This document shows positions 34,725 through 43,011 of a stretch of DNA of 64,000 bases, in pieces (position 1 is the stretch's first letter; every line of letters begins with the position of its first letter). Source of the stretch: Rufibacter roseus (GTDB lineage Bacteria; Bacteroidota; Bacteroidia; Cytophagales; Hymenobacteraceae); assembly GCF_001647285.1 (NCBI RefSeq), contig NZ_LRML01000006.1, positions 248,001-312,000 of the forward strand, given 5' to 3'. Under the pieces are notes generated by a model that saw nothing but the letters and a program-made list of their open reading frames with translations, did no database searches and was not told the DNA's origin. A program made the translations under genes and the position numbers.

Positions 34725-35480
34725 TTATTTTAGTAATTGTATTATTTCAGAGGCGAGTTCATGGGTATAGGTATAGCCTATCTCAAACACTTCATTTGTC
34801 TTATCTATGCCATACACGTGGTAATCCATGAGCTTGGGAGGCTCAAGATATAAATCACAAAATTGCACTCTATGCCGTACGTTTTCATTAATAGCCAGAT
34901 GAAAAATACGTTCGGTTACCTGTTTAATGCTGTCAATATTAGTGCTGTGGTGAATGGGGTTCACATGAACGCCAATTATTTTATCGCACTCTCCTTGCAG
35001 GCATTCCACCGGAAGGTTATTGATTAAACCGCCATCTACCATCAGCTTTTTCCCCTGGGAAACTGGCTTAAAAACAACAGGAACAGATGAAGAAGCCACC
35101 AAGGCCTCGGCTAAATCCCCCTCTGTATAATAAATTGTTACACCCTGAACCAGGTCAAGGGCAGATATAATTAGTTTAGTATCTAGCTCCTCAATTTTTA
35201 GGTCAGACAAATGCTCTTTGAAAATACTTGATAAAGCCTTTGAGTTTAATAGTCCGCGGTTAAGCGATGGCTTGATGAGTCTGGAAAGAGAAAGATCATT
35301 TATCAGCTTAAGAACCTCATCTGGTGTATAGCCTGCTGCTACGAAAGCGGCGGCAATTGCGCCTGAACTCACTCCAGAAATAACATCAGGAACAACTCCT
35401 ATCTCCTGAAGCGCTTTCAATACACCTAAGTGAGCGACACCACGCGCTCCTCCACCAGATAAGCAGACCCCTAACCTCAT
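34725..35480 (-). CDS. Patatin-like phospholipase
   Basis: 251 residues. The oxyanion loop is GGGARG (residues 9-14 within CLSGGGARGVAHLGVL), the nucleophile elbow is GVSSG with Ser38, and the dyad Asp is D149 in VDGG. This is the RssA/YchK-type bacterial patatin, a cytoplasmic or membrane-associated lipid acyl hydrolase. Its start is one base after the stop of the metallo-beta-lactamase-fold gene, so the two are translationally coupled. Confidence 0.92.
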   Translation of the reverse strand: MRLGVCLSGGGARGVAHLGVLKALQEIGVVPDVISGVSSGAIAAAFVAAGYTPDEVLKLINDLSLSRLIKPSLNRGLLNSKALSSIFKEHLSDLKIEELDTKLIISALDLVQGVTIYYTEGDLAEALVASSSVPVVFKPVSQGKKLMVDGGLINNLPVECLQGECDKIIGVHVNPIHHSTNIDSIKQVTERIFHLAINENVRHRVQFCDLYLEPPKLMDYHVYGIDKTNEVFEIGYTYTHELASEIIQLLK

Positions 35481-35481
35481 A

Positions 35482-36327
35482 TTACAGCTCTGAAAAAGGG
35501 AAAATCTGGTCTACCCTCACCCCTTTTTCTGTATGCTTAACGGTACAGCATTCATTAGTAGCGTCGTGCTCAAAGAAAAGGACCCACTGCTCATCGGCTG
35601 CTTTGTTAAGAAAAGCTTCTTTCTCTTTTAAAGTCAATAGTGGACGGGTGTCGTAGCCCATGACATAAGGCAGAGGCAAATGTCCTACTGAAGGTAGCAG
35701 ATCCGCCATGTAGCAAAGGGTGTGACCTTTATACTTCAGCTGCGGGATCATCATTTTATCAGTATGTCCATCTACATAGGTCACACCAAAGCCAGGTAAA
35801 AATTCCTGTTGACCTATTTCAAGAAAATGCAACTGCCCACTTTCCTGCATAGGCAAAATATTCTCTTTGATAAAACTGGCTTTTTCACGAGGGTTAGGCT
35901 CCGTGGCCCATTGCCAATGGTCAGAATTGCTCCAGTACTTGGCATTTGGGAAAACCGTTTCCAGTTTCCCTTCCTTGCCATATTTGACTGCCCCCCCACA
36001 GTGGTCAAAATGCAGATGGGTCAAGAAGACATCTGTGATATCTGAAAAACCGAAGCCAGCCGCCTTCAATGATTTCTCTAAGGAATCATCTCCGTGCAGG
36101 TAATAGTGGCTAAAAAATTTTGCGTCTTGCTTGTCCCCTATACCTGTGTCAATTAGCACCAGCCTTTCTTCTGTTTGCACCAATAAACAGCGCATAGACC
36201 AGGTGCACAAATTATTTTCATCAGCGGGATTGGTACGTTGCCAGATAGATTTAGGCACCACGCCAAACATGGCACCTCCGTCTAGCTTGAAATTACCAGT
36301 AGATATGGGGTATAAAGTAAACGACAT
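35482..36327 (-). CDS. Metallo-beta-lactamase-fold hydrolase
   Basis: 281 residues. The zinc motif HLHFDHCGG (near residue 106) is complete, VLIDTGIGD precedes it, and YVDGHTDKMM supplies the next His. The layout resembles N-acyl-homoserine lactonase / lactone hydrolase members, but this subfamily is broad and the substrate cannot be assigned. It has no signal peptide. Coupled to the downstream patatin. Confidence 0.82.
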   Translation of the reverse strand: MSFTLYPISTGNFKLDGGAMFGVVPKSIWQRTNPADENNLCTWSMRCLLVQTEERLVLIDTGIGDKQDAKFFSHYYLHGDDSLEKSLKAAGFGFSDITDVFLTHLHFDHCGGAVKYGKEGKLETVFPNAKYWSNSDHWQWATEPNPREKASFIKENILPMQESGQLHFLEIGQQEFLPGFGVTYVDGHTDKMMIPQLKYKGHTLCYMADLLPSVGHLPLPYVMGYDTRPLLTLKEKEAFLNKAADEQWVLFFEHDATNECCTVKHTEKGVRVDQIFPFSEL

Positions 36328-36334
36328 AGCCTCT

Positions 36335-36374
36335 CCGTTTTAAGCGTATTTTCCAAAAAAGAGAGCAAAAACGG
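36335..36374. repeat. Dispersed palindromic repeat copy
   Basis: CCGTTTTAAGCGTATTTTCC and AAAAAAGAGAGCAAAAACGG. It fills the 49-bp gap between accA and the hydrolase gene. Confidence 0.5.
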
Positions 36375-36376
36375 AA

Positions 36377-37324
36377 TTACTCCGTCACTACTCCCATTTG
36401 CCCGAACTTCTCAATTCGGTTCATAATACGTTCCTCAGACGGAATGGCCGAAAGTTCTTCCAAAGTTGTAAGAATTTTTTTCTTCAGTGTGTTAACCATT
36501 TTAGTAGGATTGACGTGAGCACCACCTAGAGGCTCTTTAATAATGCCATCTACTAATTTATTGCCCAACATGTCTTTGGCAGTAAGTTTCAATGCCTCAG
36601 CCGCTTGTTCTTTGAAATTCCAGCTTCGCCATAATATAGAAGAACAAGACTCAGGTGAGATTACTGAATACCAAGTGTTCTCCAACATGTACACCCGGTC
36701 GCCAATACCAATTCCTAATGCTCCACCTGAGGCCCCCTCACCTATAATTATACAGATTACCGGCACCTTCAGCATGAACATCTCTTTCAGGTTGCGGGCA
36801 ATGGCCTCTCCCTGCCCTCTTTCCTCAGCCTCTAGACCAGGAAATGCTCCAGGAGTATCAATGAAAGTAACAATGGGCTTGTTAAACTTTTCGGCTAGCT
36901 TCATAAGGCGGAGCGCTTTGCGGTACCCTTCCGGGTTTGCCATACCAAAATTACGGTACTGGCGCTCTTTGGTATTTCTTCCCTTCTGCTGGCCAATGAA
37001 CATAACCGTATGTCCTTCAATTTCACCAAAACCGCCCACCATGGCTTTGTCATCGCGTACGTTACGGTCGCCATGCAATTCTATGAAGGTAGGTGAAAGA
37101 ACCTTTATATAGTCTAAGGTATAAGGCCGCTCTACGTGCCTCGACAATTGCACCCTTTGCCAGCGGGTAAGGTTTGAATAGGTTTCTTTTTTCAGTGCTT
37201 TTATTTTCTCCTCCAGTGCAGAAACCGCCTCGCTCACGTCTACCTGGCTTTCGGAGGCCAGCTTTTTCATTTCTGCTAATTTCCCTTCAAGAGAAGCAAT
37301 AGGATGTTCAAAATCTAACAGCAT
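36377..37324 (-). CDS. accA: Acetyl-CoA carboxylase carboxyltransferase subunit alpha
   Basis: 315 residues, usual length. Marks: [88 protein letters not shown] and [21 protein letters not shown]. With AccD it transfers the carboxyl group from biotin to acetyl-CoA, the first committed step of fatty-acid synthesis. The other subunits are not in the window. The spacer 37325-37512 to the tRNA has no gene that I can see. Confidence 0.96.
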   Translation of the reverse strand: MLLDFEHPIASLEGKLAEMKKLASESQVDVSEAVSALEEKIKALKKETYSNLTRWQRVQLSRHVERPYTLDYIKVLSPTFIELHGDRNVRDDKAMVGGFGEIEGHTVMFIGQQKGRNTKERQYRNFGMANPEGYRKALRLMKLAEKFNKPIVTFIDTPGAFPGLEAEERGQGEAIARNLKEMFMLKVPVICIIIGEGASGGALGIGIGDRVYMLENTWYSVISPESCSSILWRSWNFKEQAAEALKLTAKDMLGNKLVDGIIKEPLGGAHVNPTKMVNTLKKKILTTLEELSAIPSEERIMNRIEKFGQMGVVTE

Positions 37325-37512
37325 AGTTATACGCCCTTTTGTATTGCTAAAGTGTGGCTACAAAGGTAAACGAATCTTAGTAAGTTTAGTAGCGTAGCTT
37401 TAAGCCATTTTAATCAAATTTTTTCCATTTGATAATGAGACTCTTATTTGAATAGAGAGCATTTTTTGGGGCTTCTTTGCTTAAACATGTTGTACGGTAA
37501 GATTTCGCCCCC

Positions 37513-37634
37513 CATATTTGCATCATCAAAACGGAGGCAGCTGGCCTCCAGAAGATGTTGGTCCGGTAGTTCAGTTGGTTAGAATGCCGCCCTGTCACGG
37601 CGGAGGTCGCGGGTTCGAGTCCCGTCCGGACCGC
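37513..37634 (+). repeat. Tandem duplication unit 1 (promoter, leader and tRNA-Asp)
   Basis: 122 bp repeated at 37786-37907 with two differences. The unit starts at a CATATTTGCA -7-like box, includes a GGAGGCAGCTGGCCTCC palindrome and ends just after the tRNA. Both promoter and tRNA were copied. Confidence 0.85.
37560..37633 (+). tRNA. tRNA-Asp (anticodon GTC), copy 1
   Basis: 74 nt. The acceptor stem GGTCCGG/CCGGACC is perfect, with discriminator G. Anticodon arm CCGCC-CTGTCAC-GGCGG has GTC at 37594-37596. The T arm is GCGGG-TTCGAGT-CCCGT. CCA is not encoded. A terminator follows at 37636. Confidence 0.97.
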
Positions 37635-37635
37635 T

Positions 37636-37667
37636 AAAAGCCCCTTCAGAAATGGAGGGGCTTTTTT
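37636..37667 (+). terminator. Intrinsic terminator after tRNA-Asp copy 1
   Basis: AAAAGCCCCTTC ... GGAGGGGCTTTTTT. Confidence 0.85.
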
Positions 37668-37785
37668 GTTTTACAGCTCCTGTCAAGGTTTACCTCTCTC
37701 TATAAATTTACTACCCTTACTAATTTAGGCTTAAATTATTTTGCTGAATTTTTGAACTGCTATTGCATGATAAAATTTAATGCTA

Positions 37786-37907
37786 CATATTTGCACCATC
37801 AAAACGGAGGCAGCTGGTCTCCAGAAGATGTTGGTCCGGTAGTTCAGTTGGTTAGAATGCCGCCCTGTCACGGCGGAGGTCGCGGGTTCGAGTCCCGTCC
37901 GGACCGC
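37786..37907 (+). repeat. Tandem duplication unit 2
   Basis: Second copy of the 122-bp unit at 37513; it differs only at two leader positions (T/C and C/T). The two units are 273 bp apart, start to start. Confidence 0.85.
37833..37906 (+). tRNA. tRNA-Asp (anticodon GTC), copy 2
   Basis: Identical to copy 1 over all 74 nt; GTC at 37867-37869. It is the last host-type gene before the prophage genes, so its 3' end is the natural candidate attachment site. Confidence 0.97.
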
Positions 37908-37920
37908 AATTATCAAAAAA

Positions 37921-37957
37921 AAAGCCCCTTTACACGCTGTAAAGGGGCTTTTTTTTT
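37921..37957 (+). terminator. Intrinsic terminator after tRNA-Asp copy 2
   Basis: AAAGCCCCTTTACA, loop CGC, TGTAAAGGGGCTTT and further Ts. Perfect 14-bp stem. Confidence 0.92.
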
Positions 37958-38077
37958 CTGGGGGGCAAAATCGGGGGCAGTCGCTAGACTCAAAGTGCTG
38001 GAAAGCACCTCAAGTGCCCAAGTTTATTGATGCTGTTTTAAAGAAAATACCCACCAAATTGTCAAGAAATAACAGCT
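37958..38077. other. Candidate left prophage end with GGGGGCA repeats
   Basis: GGGGGGCA (37960) and GGGGGCAG (37973) are direct repeats, and a third GGGGGGCAG begins at 38078. They resemble closely spaced arm-type sites of integrases. No gene is seen. This is inference; the right end is needed to confirm it. Confidence 0.35.
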
Positions 38078-38099
38078 GGGGGGCAGTTTTCTGCCCCCC
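38078..38099 (-). terminator. Hairpin ending the phage late transcript
   Basis: GGGGGGCAG, loop TTTT, CTGCCCCCC, a perfect 9-bp stem 3 bases after the tape-measure stop. It lacks a clear T-run on the minus strand, so it may rather be a protective or att-related structure. Confidence 0.5.
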
Positions 38100-38102
38100 A
38101 TA

Positions 38103-41100
38103 TTAAGCCCCTGACATCTCCACCAACTCATTCCGCACCTGGATCTGATCATAGGTGTCAGAAACGTTATTGTGCACCTGCAGTTTGTGTGGCCAAGCCG
38201 TAACCTCCGTCTTCATGTCCCGGAACTCAAACAAAAGCTGCGCCATAAAAGCCTTCATTTCCTCGTCCTGAACCTGCAGGGTGGTTGGTGCAGGCATCTG
38301 TGACGTTGCCCCCCCTTCAGCAAAGGCTGTGGCACCTTTCACACGTTCAGACTCCAGCCAGGAAACGGTGTTGGCATATTTTGGGGAGTTGATCATCCAG
38401 TTAGGTATAACAAGCTCCGCTCCTCTCTCCCCGATCAGCCCGAGGCGGGCATCGTTTACAAACCCTCCGTCAGCAAAAGTACCTATGCTACCGCCGGAAT
38501 ATCCGGAGGCCATTTCCCACATACCGCCTCTTTCCACCATTTTTATAAGTGCCCTTGATCCTCCTCTCGGCCCGGTGGCACCCCCTCCATAAAACTGCTG
38601 TGCCTGGATGTTTGAAACAGCACTCTTTGCCCTTGCAAACGCAGCAGCAGTTTGGATAGCAGCTAAAGCGTTACCTGCGCCTGGTATGATCGCGTTGATG
38701 GGATTGGAGTTAGCGTTCTTCCAGATACCGGCTATCTCCTCAGTCAGGTCAACCATTACCTTCGCACCTGAGAAGGCCTTGATTAAAGAGGCATTCTTTT
38801 TCCTGGCAGCCTCATCCGCCCCGAAGAACTGGATTGTTGCATCTAGAAGGCTGCTGTAATAGCCCATCTCCTTTTGGATCATCTCTGCCTTGAACTCAGA
38901 AGTACGCTTGGCGTTGGCAATCTTCGTGTCAGCGATCTCCTTGTCTGTTTTAAGGATCTCGTTTTTAAGCTTTATCGCTGCCAACGCCTCACCCTGGCCA
39001 GCAACTTCCATGTCGGCAAGCTTTGCCTGTGCAGTAGCCCTTTTTAATTCCAGCATGGCCAGATCACGAGCCTGCTCCGCCTCCAATGCACGGAGAGTCT
39101 GGTCATCAAGCCGAGCCTGGTCATTCAAAAACGTGTTCTCAGCTTGGGCAGCCTTCAGCTCCTCATCAGCATCATGCTTAGCCAGCTTCTCTTCCAGTTT
39201 TTTTGCGGCTTCTTCCTCCAGGCGTTTTTTCTCATCCTCCTGTGCCTTTTCCTCGGCCGCTTTCAGCTCTTCATCTTTCAGGCGCTGCTGTTCAGCCAAG
39301 TTGTCCAGGAGAGCCTGTTTTTCTGATTCGGTGGCGGCAAGGTTAGCCACCACTTCATTTTTACGCTTATCAAGCTCCTCTTTCTCCAGCTGGTGCTGCA
39401 GACGAAGTTTAGCCAAGACTTTATCAATGCCATCCTGCATGATCTCCACCTTCAGTTTGGCAAGCTCAATTTCAGCTTTCTCGGAGGCTTTGTGAAACTC
39501 CTCCCGAGCCCTTTCTTCTTCCTTCTGGGCTTTTTCCCTTGCCTTTTTAGCTTCCTTATCTGCTTTCTCTCTGGTTTTTTTCTGGGCAGCGGTTTCAGCG
39601 TTTGCACTAGCCTCCCCAGTTGCGGCGGCGGCGGCAACAGTTGCCTCGGCCTGTTCCTTGTCTTTTTTGTTATTCAATACAATACGCTTATCCTTACTGT
39701 TTTGGTAACCATCAGCAAAGGCAAAACCGGCCCGGATACCAGAGCCGCCGATATCATCCACCACTCCTTTGAATGCTTTTGATAGACCAGATTTAATTTT
39801 GGCGGGATCCAAAGTAAAAATACCGACCAGTAGGTCACCCACCCCACCCAGTATATTCACTGCAGCGTTTTTTATAGAAGTGAACGAGGAAACTACCGCT
39901 GCGCTCAAGCCACCGACAACTCCCCTTACCATTTCACTTCTATTGTAAAGCGTGACAAAACCCTCAATTAACCCTTTAACAATAAAAACCGTGGTTTTGA
40001 TCGGTGTTAAAAGCACCTGAAAAGCCACCTTCAATCCGTAGATGACATTCTCGGCCATACTTGTCTCTGAGGTAAAGAGGCCTAAGGAATCAATTACATC
40101 TGCCACAATGCTGTAAATATCAGAGACCCCATTCCACAGTTCCTTAAATACATTTATCAGCGGGTCTGACTTTTCCACCAACTCACTGAAGAAGTTACCC
40201 ATCTTGTTCAGTCCTTTGGATATAAAACCTCCTACTATTTCCTGAAGATCACCAACCGTGTTCATGAAGGCAGTCCAGCCACCGGTACCGGCTTTGCGAG
40301 CAGCCTCAGCAGATCCCCCGAACTCCTTGTTCAATTCAGCTAAAATGAGTTTTTGGGCACTGGCTTTGTTTCCCATCTCCTGCATTGTCTTGATAGTGGC
40401 TTTTTGCTCCTCGGTAAAGCTCACCCCCACCTTACTAAGCGCAGAAATACCTTTTATAGGATCGTTTAGGGCTTTCCCGACTTGTATAGTGGCACCTTTT
40501 AGATCCGCTGGCCCATCACCAGCCATTTTCTGAGCCATATCTTGAATGGCCGGCATGGCATCCTCGAAAACGCCTTTCTTGATATCAGTAAAAGTGAGTA
40601 AGAGAGCCTGAGCCTGAATTGTGGCCTCATCTCCAAATAGCGTCTTGCCCTGAAGCTGACTTGCCATGTCCTGCAGTTCCTTTGAGGTGAACCCGGCTGA
40701 GTTGCCGGTACTTTTCAAAGTTGCCTCCAGCTGAGCAACTGCCTGGGCCTGGGTGTTGAATTTCTCAGTGCTGTCTTTCAGGAAACCGGAAACGGAAGAC
40801 CATATTCCTTGCACGGCTCCCAAAAGACCTCCGCCAAGGAAATTGCCTAAGGTGCTGGCCATGGCTTGCTTCAGAAAACCCTGCGCCTGCGACACCCCAT
40901 GTATTTCGGCACGCGCTTCCGCAGCACGTCTCTTCATCTCCTGAAAGTCCTTAATCAAGGCGGCGCGCCTTGGATCATTGGTAGCCATTTTCTGTATCTG
41001 GCTGTTTAAAACATTCTGCGCTGATGTCATCTCCTTTAGCGAAGAATTGAATTTCTGGCCGTTGGCGATAATCTCTATCTCCCTGGTTGTTCTGTCTTGG

Positions 41101-41105
41101 GCCAT
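38103..41105 (-). CDS. Phage tail tape measure protein
   Basis: 1000 residues. The N-terminal half carries the lambda-like tape-measure block: QMASQLQGKTLFGDEA-type region near 150, then KALNDPIKGISALSKVGVSFTEEQK near 215-245 and QKLILAELNKEFGGSAEAARKAG. Several hydrophobic helices follow (~345-430), then a long Ala/Glu/Lys coiled coil (~510-760), then a Gly-rich end with AEGG and GLIGERGAELVIP, typical of tape-measure C-termini. It sets tail length and is probably ejected with the DNA. It is the last gene of the late transcript. Confidence 0.92.
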   Translation of the reverse strand: MAQDRTTREIEIIANGQKFNSSLKEMTSAQNVLNSQIQKMATNDPRRAALIKDFQEMKRRAAEARAEIHGVSQAQGFLKQAMASTLGNFLGGGLLGAVQGIWSSVSGFLKDSTEKFNTQAQAVAQLEATLKSTGNSAGFTSKELQDMASQLQGKTLFGDEATIQAQALLLTFTDIKKGVFEDAMPAIQDMAQKMAGDGPADLKGATIQVGKALNDPIKGISALSKVGVSFTEEQKATIKTMQEMGNKASAQKLILAELNKEFGGSAEAARKAGTGGWTAFMNTVGDLQEIVGGFISKGLNKMGNFFSELVEKSDPLINVFKELWNGVSDIYSIVADVIDSLGLFTSETSMAENVIYGLKVAFQVLLTPIKTTVFIVKGLIEGFVTLYNRSEMVRGVVGGLSAAVVSSFTSIKNAAVNILGGVGDLLVGIFTLDPAKIKSGLSKAFKGVVDDIGGSGIRAGFAFADGYQNSKDKRIVLNNKKDKEQAEATVAAAAATGEASANAETAAQKKTREKADKEAKKAREKAQKEEERAREEFHKASEKAEIELAKLKVEIMQDGIDKVLAKLRLQHQLEKEELDKRKNEVVANLAATESEKQALLDNLAEQQRLKDEELKAAEEKAQEDEKKRLEEEAAKKLEEKLAKHDADEELKAAQAENTFLNDQARLDDQTLRALEAEQARDLAMLELKRATAQAKLADMEVAGQGEALAAIKLKNEILKTDKEIADTKIANAKRTSEFKAEMIQKEMGYYSSLLDATIQFFGADEAARKKNASLIKAFSGAKVMVDLTEEIAGIWKNANSNPINAIIPGAGNALAAIQTAAAFARAKSAVSNIQAQQFYGGGATGPRGGSRALIKMVERGGMWEMASGYSGGSIGTFADGGFVNDARLGLIGERGAELVIPNWMINSPKYANTVSWLESERVKGATAFAEGGATSQMPAPTTLQVQDEEMKAFMAQLLFEFRDMKTEVTAWPHKLQVHNNVSDTYDQIQVRNELVEMSGA

Positions 41106-41107
41106 CG

Positions 41108-41545
41108 TTAGATATTAATTACAAGTTGTTTCTGAATACTGCCGGCGATTTGCTCTGATCCCTGTAGGGAAGCCTGCTCGGCAAGCAGGTAACTGAGTTT
41201 GTTCACCTGTGCACCGATGGAGTCACGGCCCTTGCTGTACCACCGCTTAGGCCGGCGGCTGTTTCCACGGGTTTTACCGATTATCCTGCGGCTTGTGGCG
41301 TTGTCTTTCTGATCACCGAGTTTGGAGCCGCGCCCCACTCCTATGTCAACCATCTGCCCGTACCAGACATACAGAAGCTTTATCTTCTGCACGTCGCCAT
41401 TGGCGGCTGCCAGCACATCGCCGGCGAAACTCTCCATCAGCTCCTGGGTATTGCCGATATTAAGTTTGGAGAGCTGCTTCTTCCAGCCTTGGAGGACAAA
41501 GCCCATCCACTCCTCCGCTATCTCACGCTGAGTTTTCACCTCCAT
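41108..41545 (-). CDS. Phage tail-associated protein, unknown
   Basis: 145 residues, basic, with GRGSKLGDQKDNATSRRIIGKTRGNSRRPKRWYSKGRDS in the middle. Its stop is two bases from the tape-measure start, and its first base overlaps the end of the preceding tail gene. Such small proteins next to the tape measure are often tail-completion or head-tail joining factors, but I see no family signature. Confidence 0.6.
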   Translation of the reverse strand: MEVKTQREIAEEWMGFVLQGWKKQLSKLNIGNTQELMESFAGDVLAAANGDVQKIKLLYVWYGQMVDIGVGRGSKLGDQKDNATSRRIIGKTRGNSRRPKRWYSKGRDSIGAQVNKLSYLLAEQASLQGSEQIAGSIQKQLVINI

Positions 41546-43011
41546 CAGTAGATCCTCCTTATTGGCACCTTGGCGGACTGCAGGCCCTTTTGCTTAGAAA
41601 CCGAAATGCTTACTTTCTCCCAAAGTCCTGTGAACACGCCTGATTCGTGCCGGATAAAAGCTCTTTTTTTAAGGTCTAGGCCAAGGATATCCGCTACTTT
41701 GAAAGTCTGCTCCGTCTCAATCCGGTCACCATCTGACAAAAAGGTAAGCCAAGGCTTGTGTCTCCTTTCATACAGGCCTGCAGCACCCTGCCACTCAATT
41801 GAGTCAGTCCCAATTTGGGAGCCACGAACGTCAACCACCCCACTGGTACCCATGGGGTATAGGTCATCTCCCACCTCCAGCGGCTGAAGGCCACGGTATG
41901 TCAGCAGGCGAAGGGAGAATTTACCCTCCTCGCCTGAGCCACCGATGTTGCCTCCTTTCTGGAAAGCGGTTGGCAGTAACCTTCCGTAGGCTACCTCCAT
42001 CGGTAAAGTTGACACTGGCGCTGTAATCGGTTCCTGCCCGGCACCCACTAAAAAGGTTAAGCCGGTGGCGGTTTTCTGAAGCTCGTCATTCCCGTCAGGG
42101 CTCATCTCCAGCTTGAACCCCCTTTCCGGGCTAGGTTCCCAGTCATAGAGCCTGTTGGTGTTATGGGTCCATTCAACGTATGACCTGTCTGCCACCACAT
42201 CGCTGAGGCGGACAATCTCCAGCTCCCGCCGCAATGGGTTGAAGACCATTCCTAAACAGAACATTGTTCTTATGGCTTTAAGGAACTCATTCACCTTCAT
42301 GTCAGGCACATGGTTAGAGAAGGTGATAAGAGACCCGTTGACAGCAGGATGTAAGGCATAGGTATTGTACACCACCAGACGCTTTACCTCCTCCTCCTCC
42401 AGCCAGCTTCCCTTTACCGTGTAGCCAAAAGCAGCCATTGTCCTGTGCAGCACGTGCAACAGAAAAGGAAACGGTGTGATCGGGTTGTCCGCTCCCGCCA
42501 AAAAGGAGTCTGTGTAATTGTTCACCAGGCCATTGAATGCAACATTCTGGCCGTTGAAGAAATTTTGGTTGAAAACAGTGAACAGCGCGTACTTAGAGTC
42601 CGGAAAAACACCTGATACCTGAAGCTGCAGCGCATCCGTTCCAAGGTCTATCTCACGGAGCGACGTCTCCTTCATCTGAACTGAGATATCCCCCACATCA
42701 GTCTGGAAATTCACTTCATACCCACGGGGGGTTCGCTTAATAAGGTTCAGTTTTCCGACACGCCAAAGCTGTCCCATCAAAAAAACATAGCAAGGCTCCT
42801 GCGGCTGTTTGTACCTAGCCACGGAGAGATGCCCCGGAAACCCCAGCTTTTTGCTGTTGGTTGCGCTGTGCGGAAGCATTATCGGCAAAATCAGGGTTCC
42901 AGGAATGCGGTCTGTCTCAAAAAGAGCGTTCCACATCTCAATCTGAATCACCAGGTCTGGGGGCAGATCCAACCATTCCTCCCCTAACTTTATACCTATG
43001 AAGTCTCTCAT
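41545..43011 (-). CDS. Phage tail / baseplate-region structural protein
   Basis: 488 residues, mixed beta-rich sequence with no signal peptide or helix. It starts MRDFIGIKLGEEWLDLPPDLVIQIEMWNALF and contains RVGKLNLIKRTPRGYEVNFQTDVGDISVQMKE. Size and place between the SprB-type tail protein and the tape measure suggest a baseplate hub or distal tail component. Its start overlaps the preceding gene by 4 bases. Family not recognised. Confidence 0.55.
   Translation of the reverse strand: MRDFIGIKLGEEWLDLPPDLVIQIEMWNALFETDRIPGTLILPIMLPHSATNSKKLGFPGHLSVARYKQPQEPCYVFLMGQLWRVGKLNLIKRTPRGYEVNFQTDVGDISVQMKETSLREIDLGTDALQLQVSGVFPDSKYALFTVFNQNFFNGQNVAFNGLVNNYTDSFLAGADNPITPFPFLLHVLHRTMAAFGYTVKGSWLEEEEVKRLVVYNTYALHPAVNGSLITFSNHVPDMKVNEFLKAIRTMFCLGMVFNPLRRELEIVRLSDVVADRSYVEWTHNTNRLYDWEPSPERGFKLEMSPDGNDELQKTATGLTFLVGAGQEPITAPVSTLPMEVAYGRLLPTAFQKGGNIGGSGEEGKFSLRLLTYRGLQPLEVGDDLYPMGTSGVVDVRGSQIGTDSIEWQGAAGLYERRHKPWLTFLSDGDRIETEQTFKVADILGLDLKKRAFIRHESGVFTGLWEKVSISVSKQKGLQSAKVPIRRIY

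Noticed and set aside
37410-37916. Minus-strand frames over both tRNA genes with GLEPATSAVTGRHSNQ-type sequence
   Set aside because: This is the well-known false protein made by reading a tRNA in antisense; both copies lie exactly over tRNA-Asp.
38890-39782. Long plus-strand frames opposite the tape measure (up to 201 residues)
   Set aside because: Ser/Phe/Leu-rich shadows of the Glu/Lys/Ala coiled coil on the other strand, with no start context or family.
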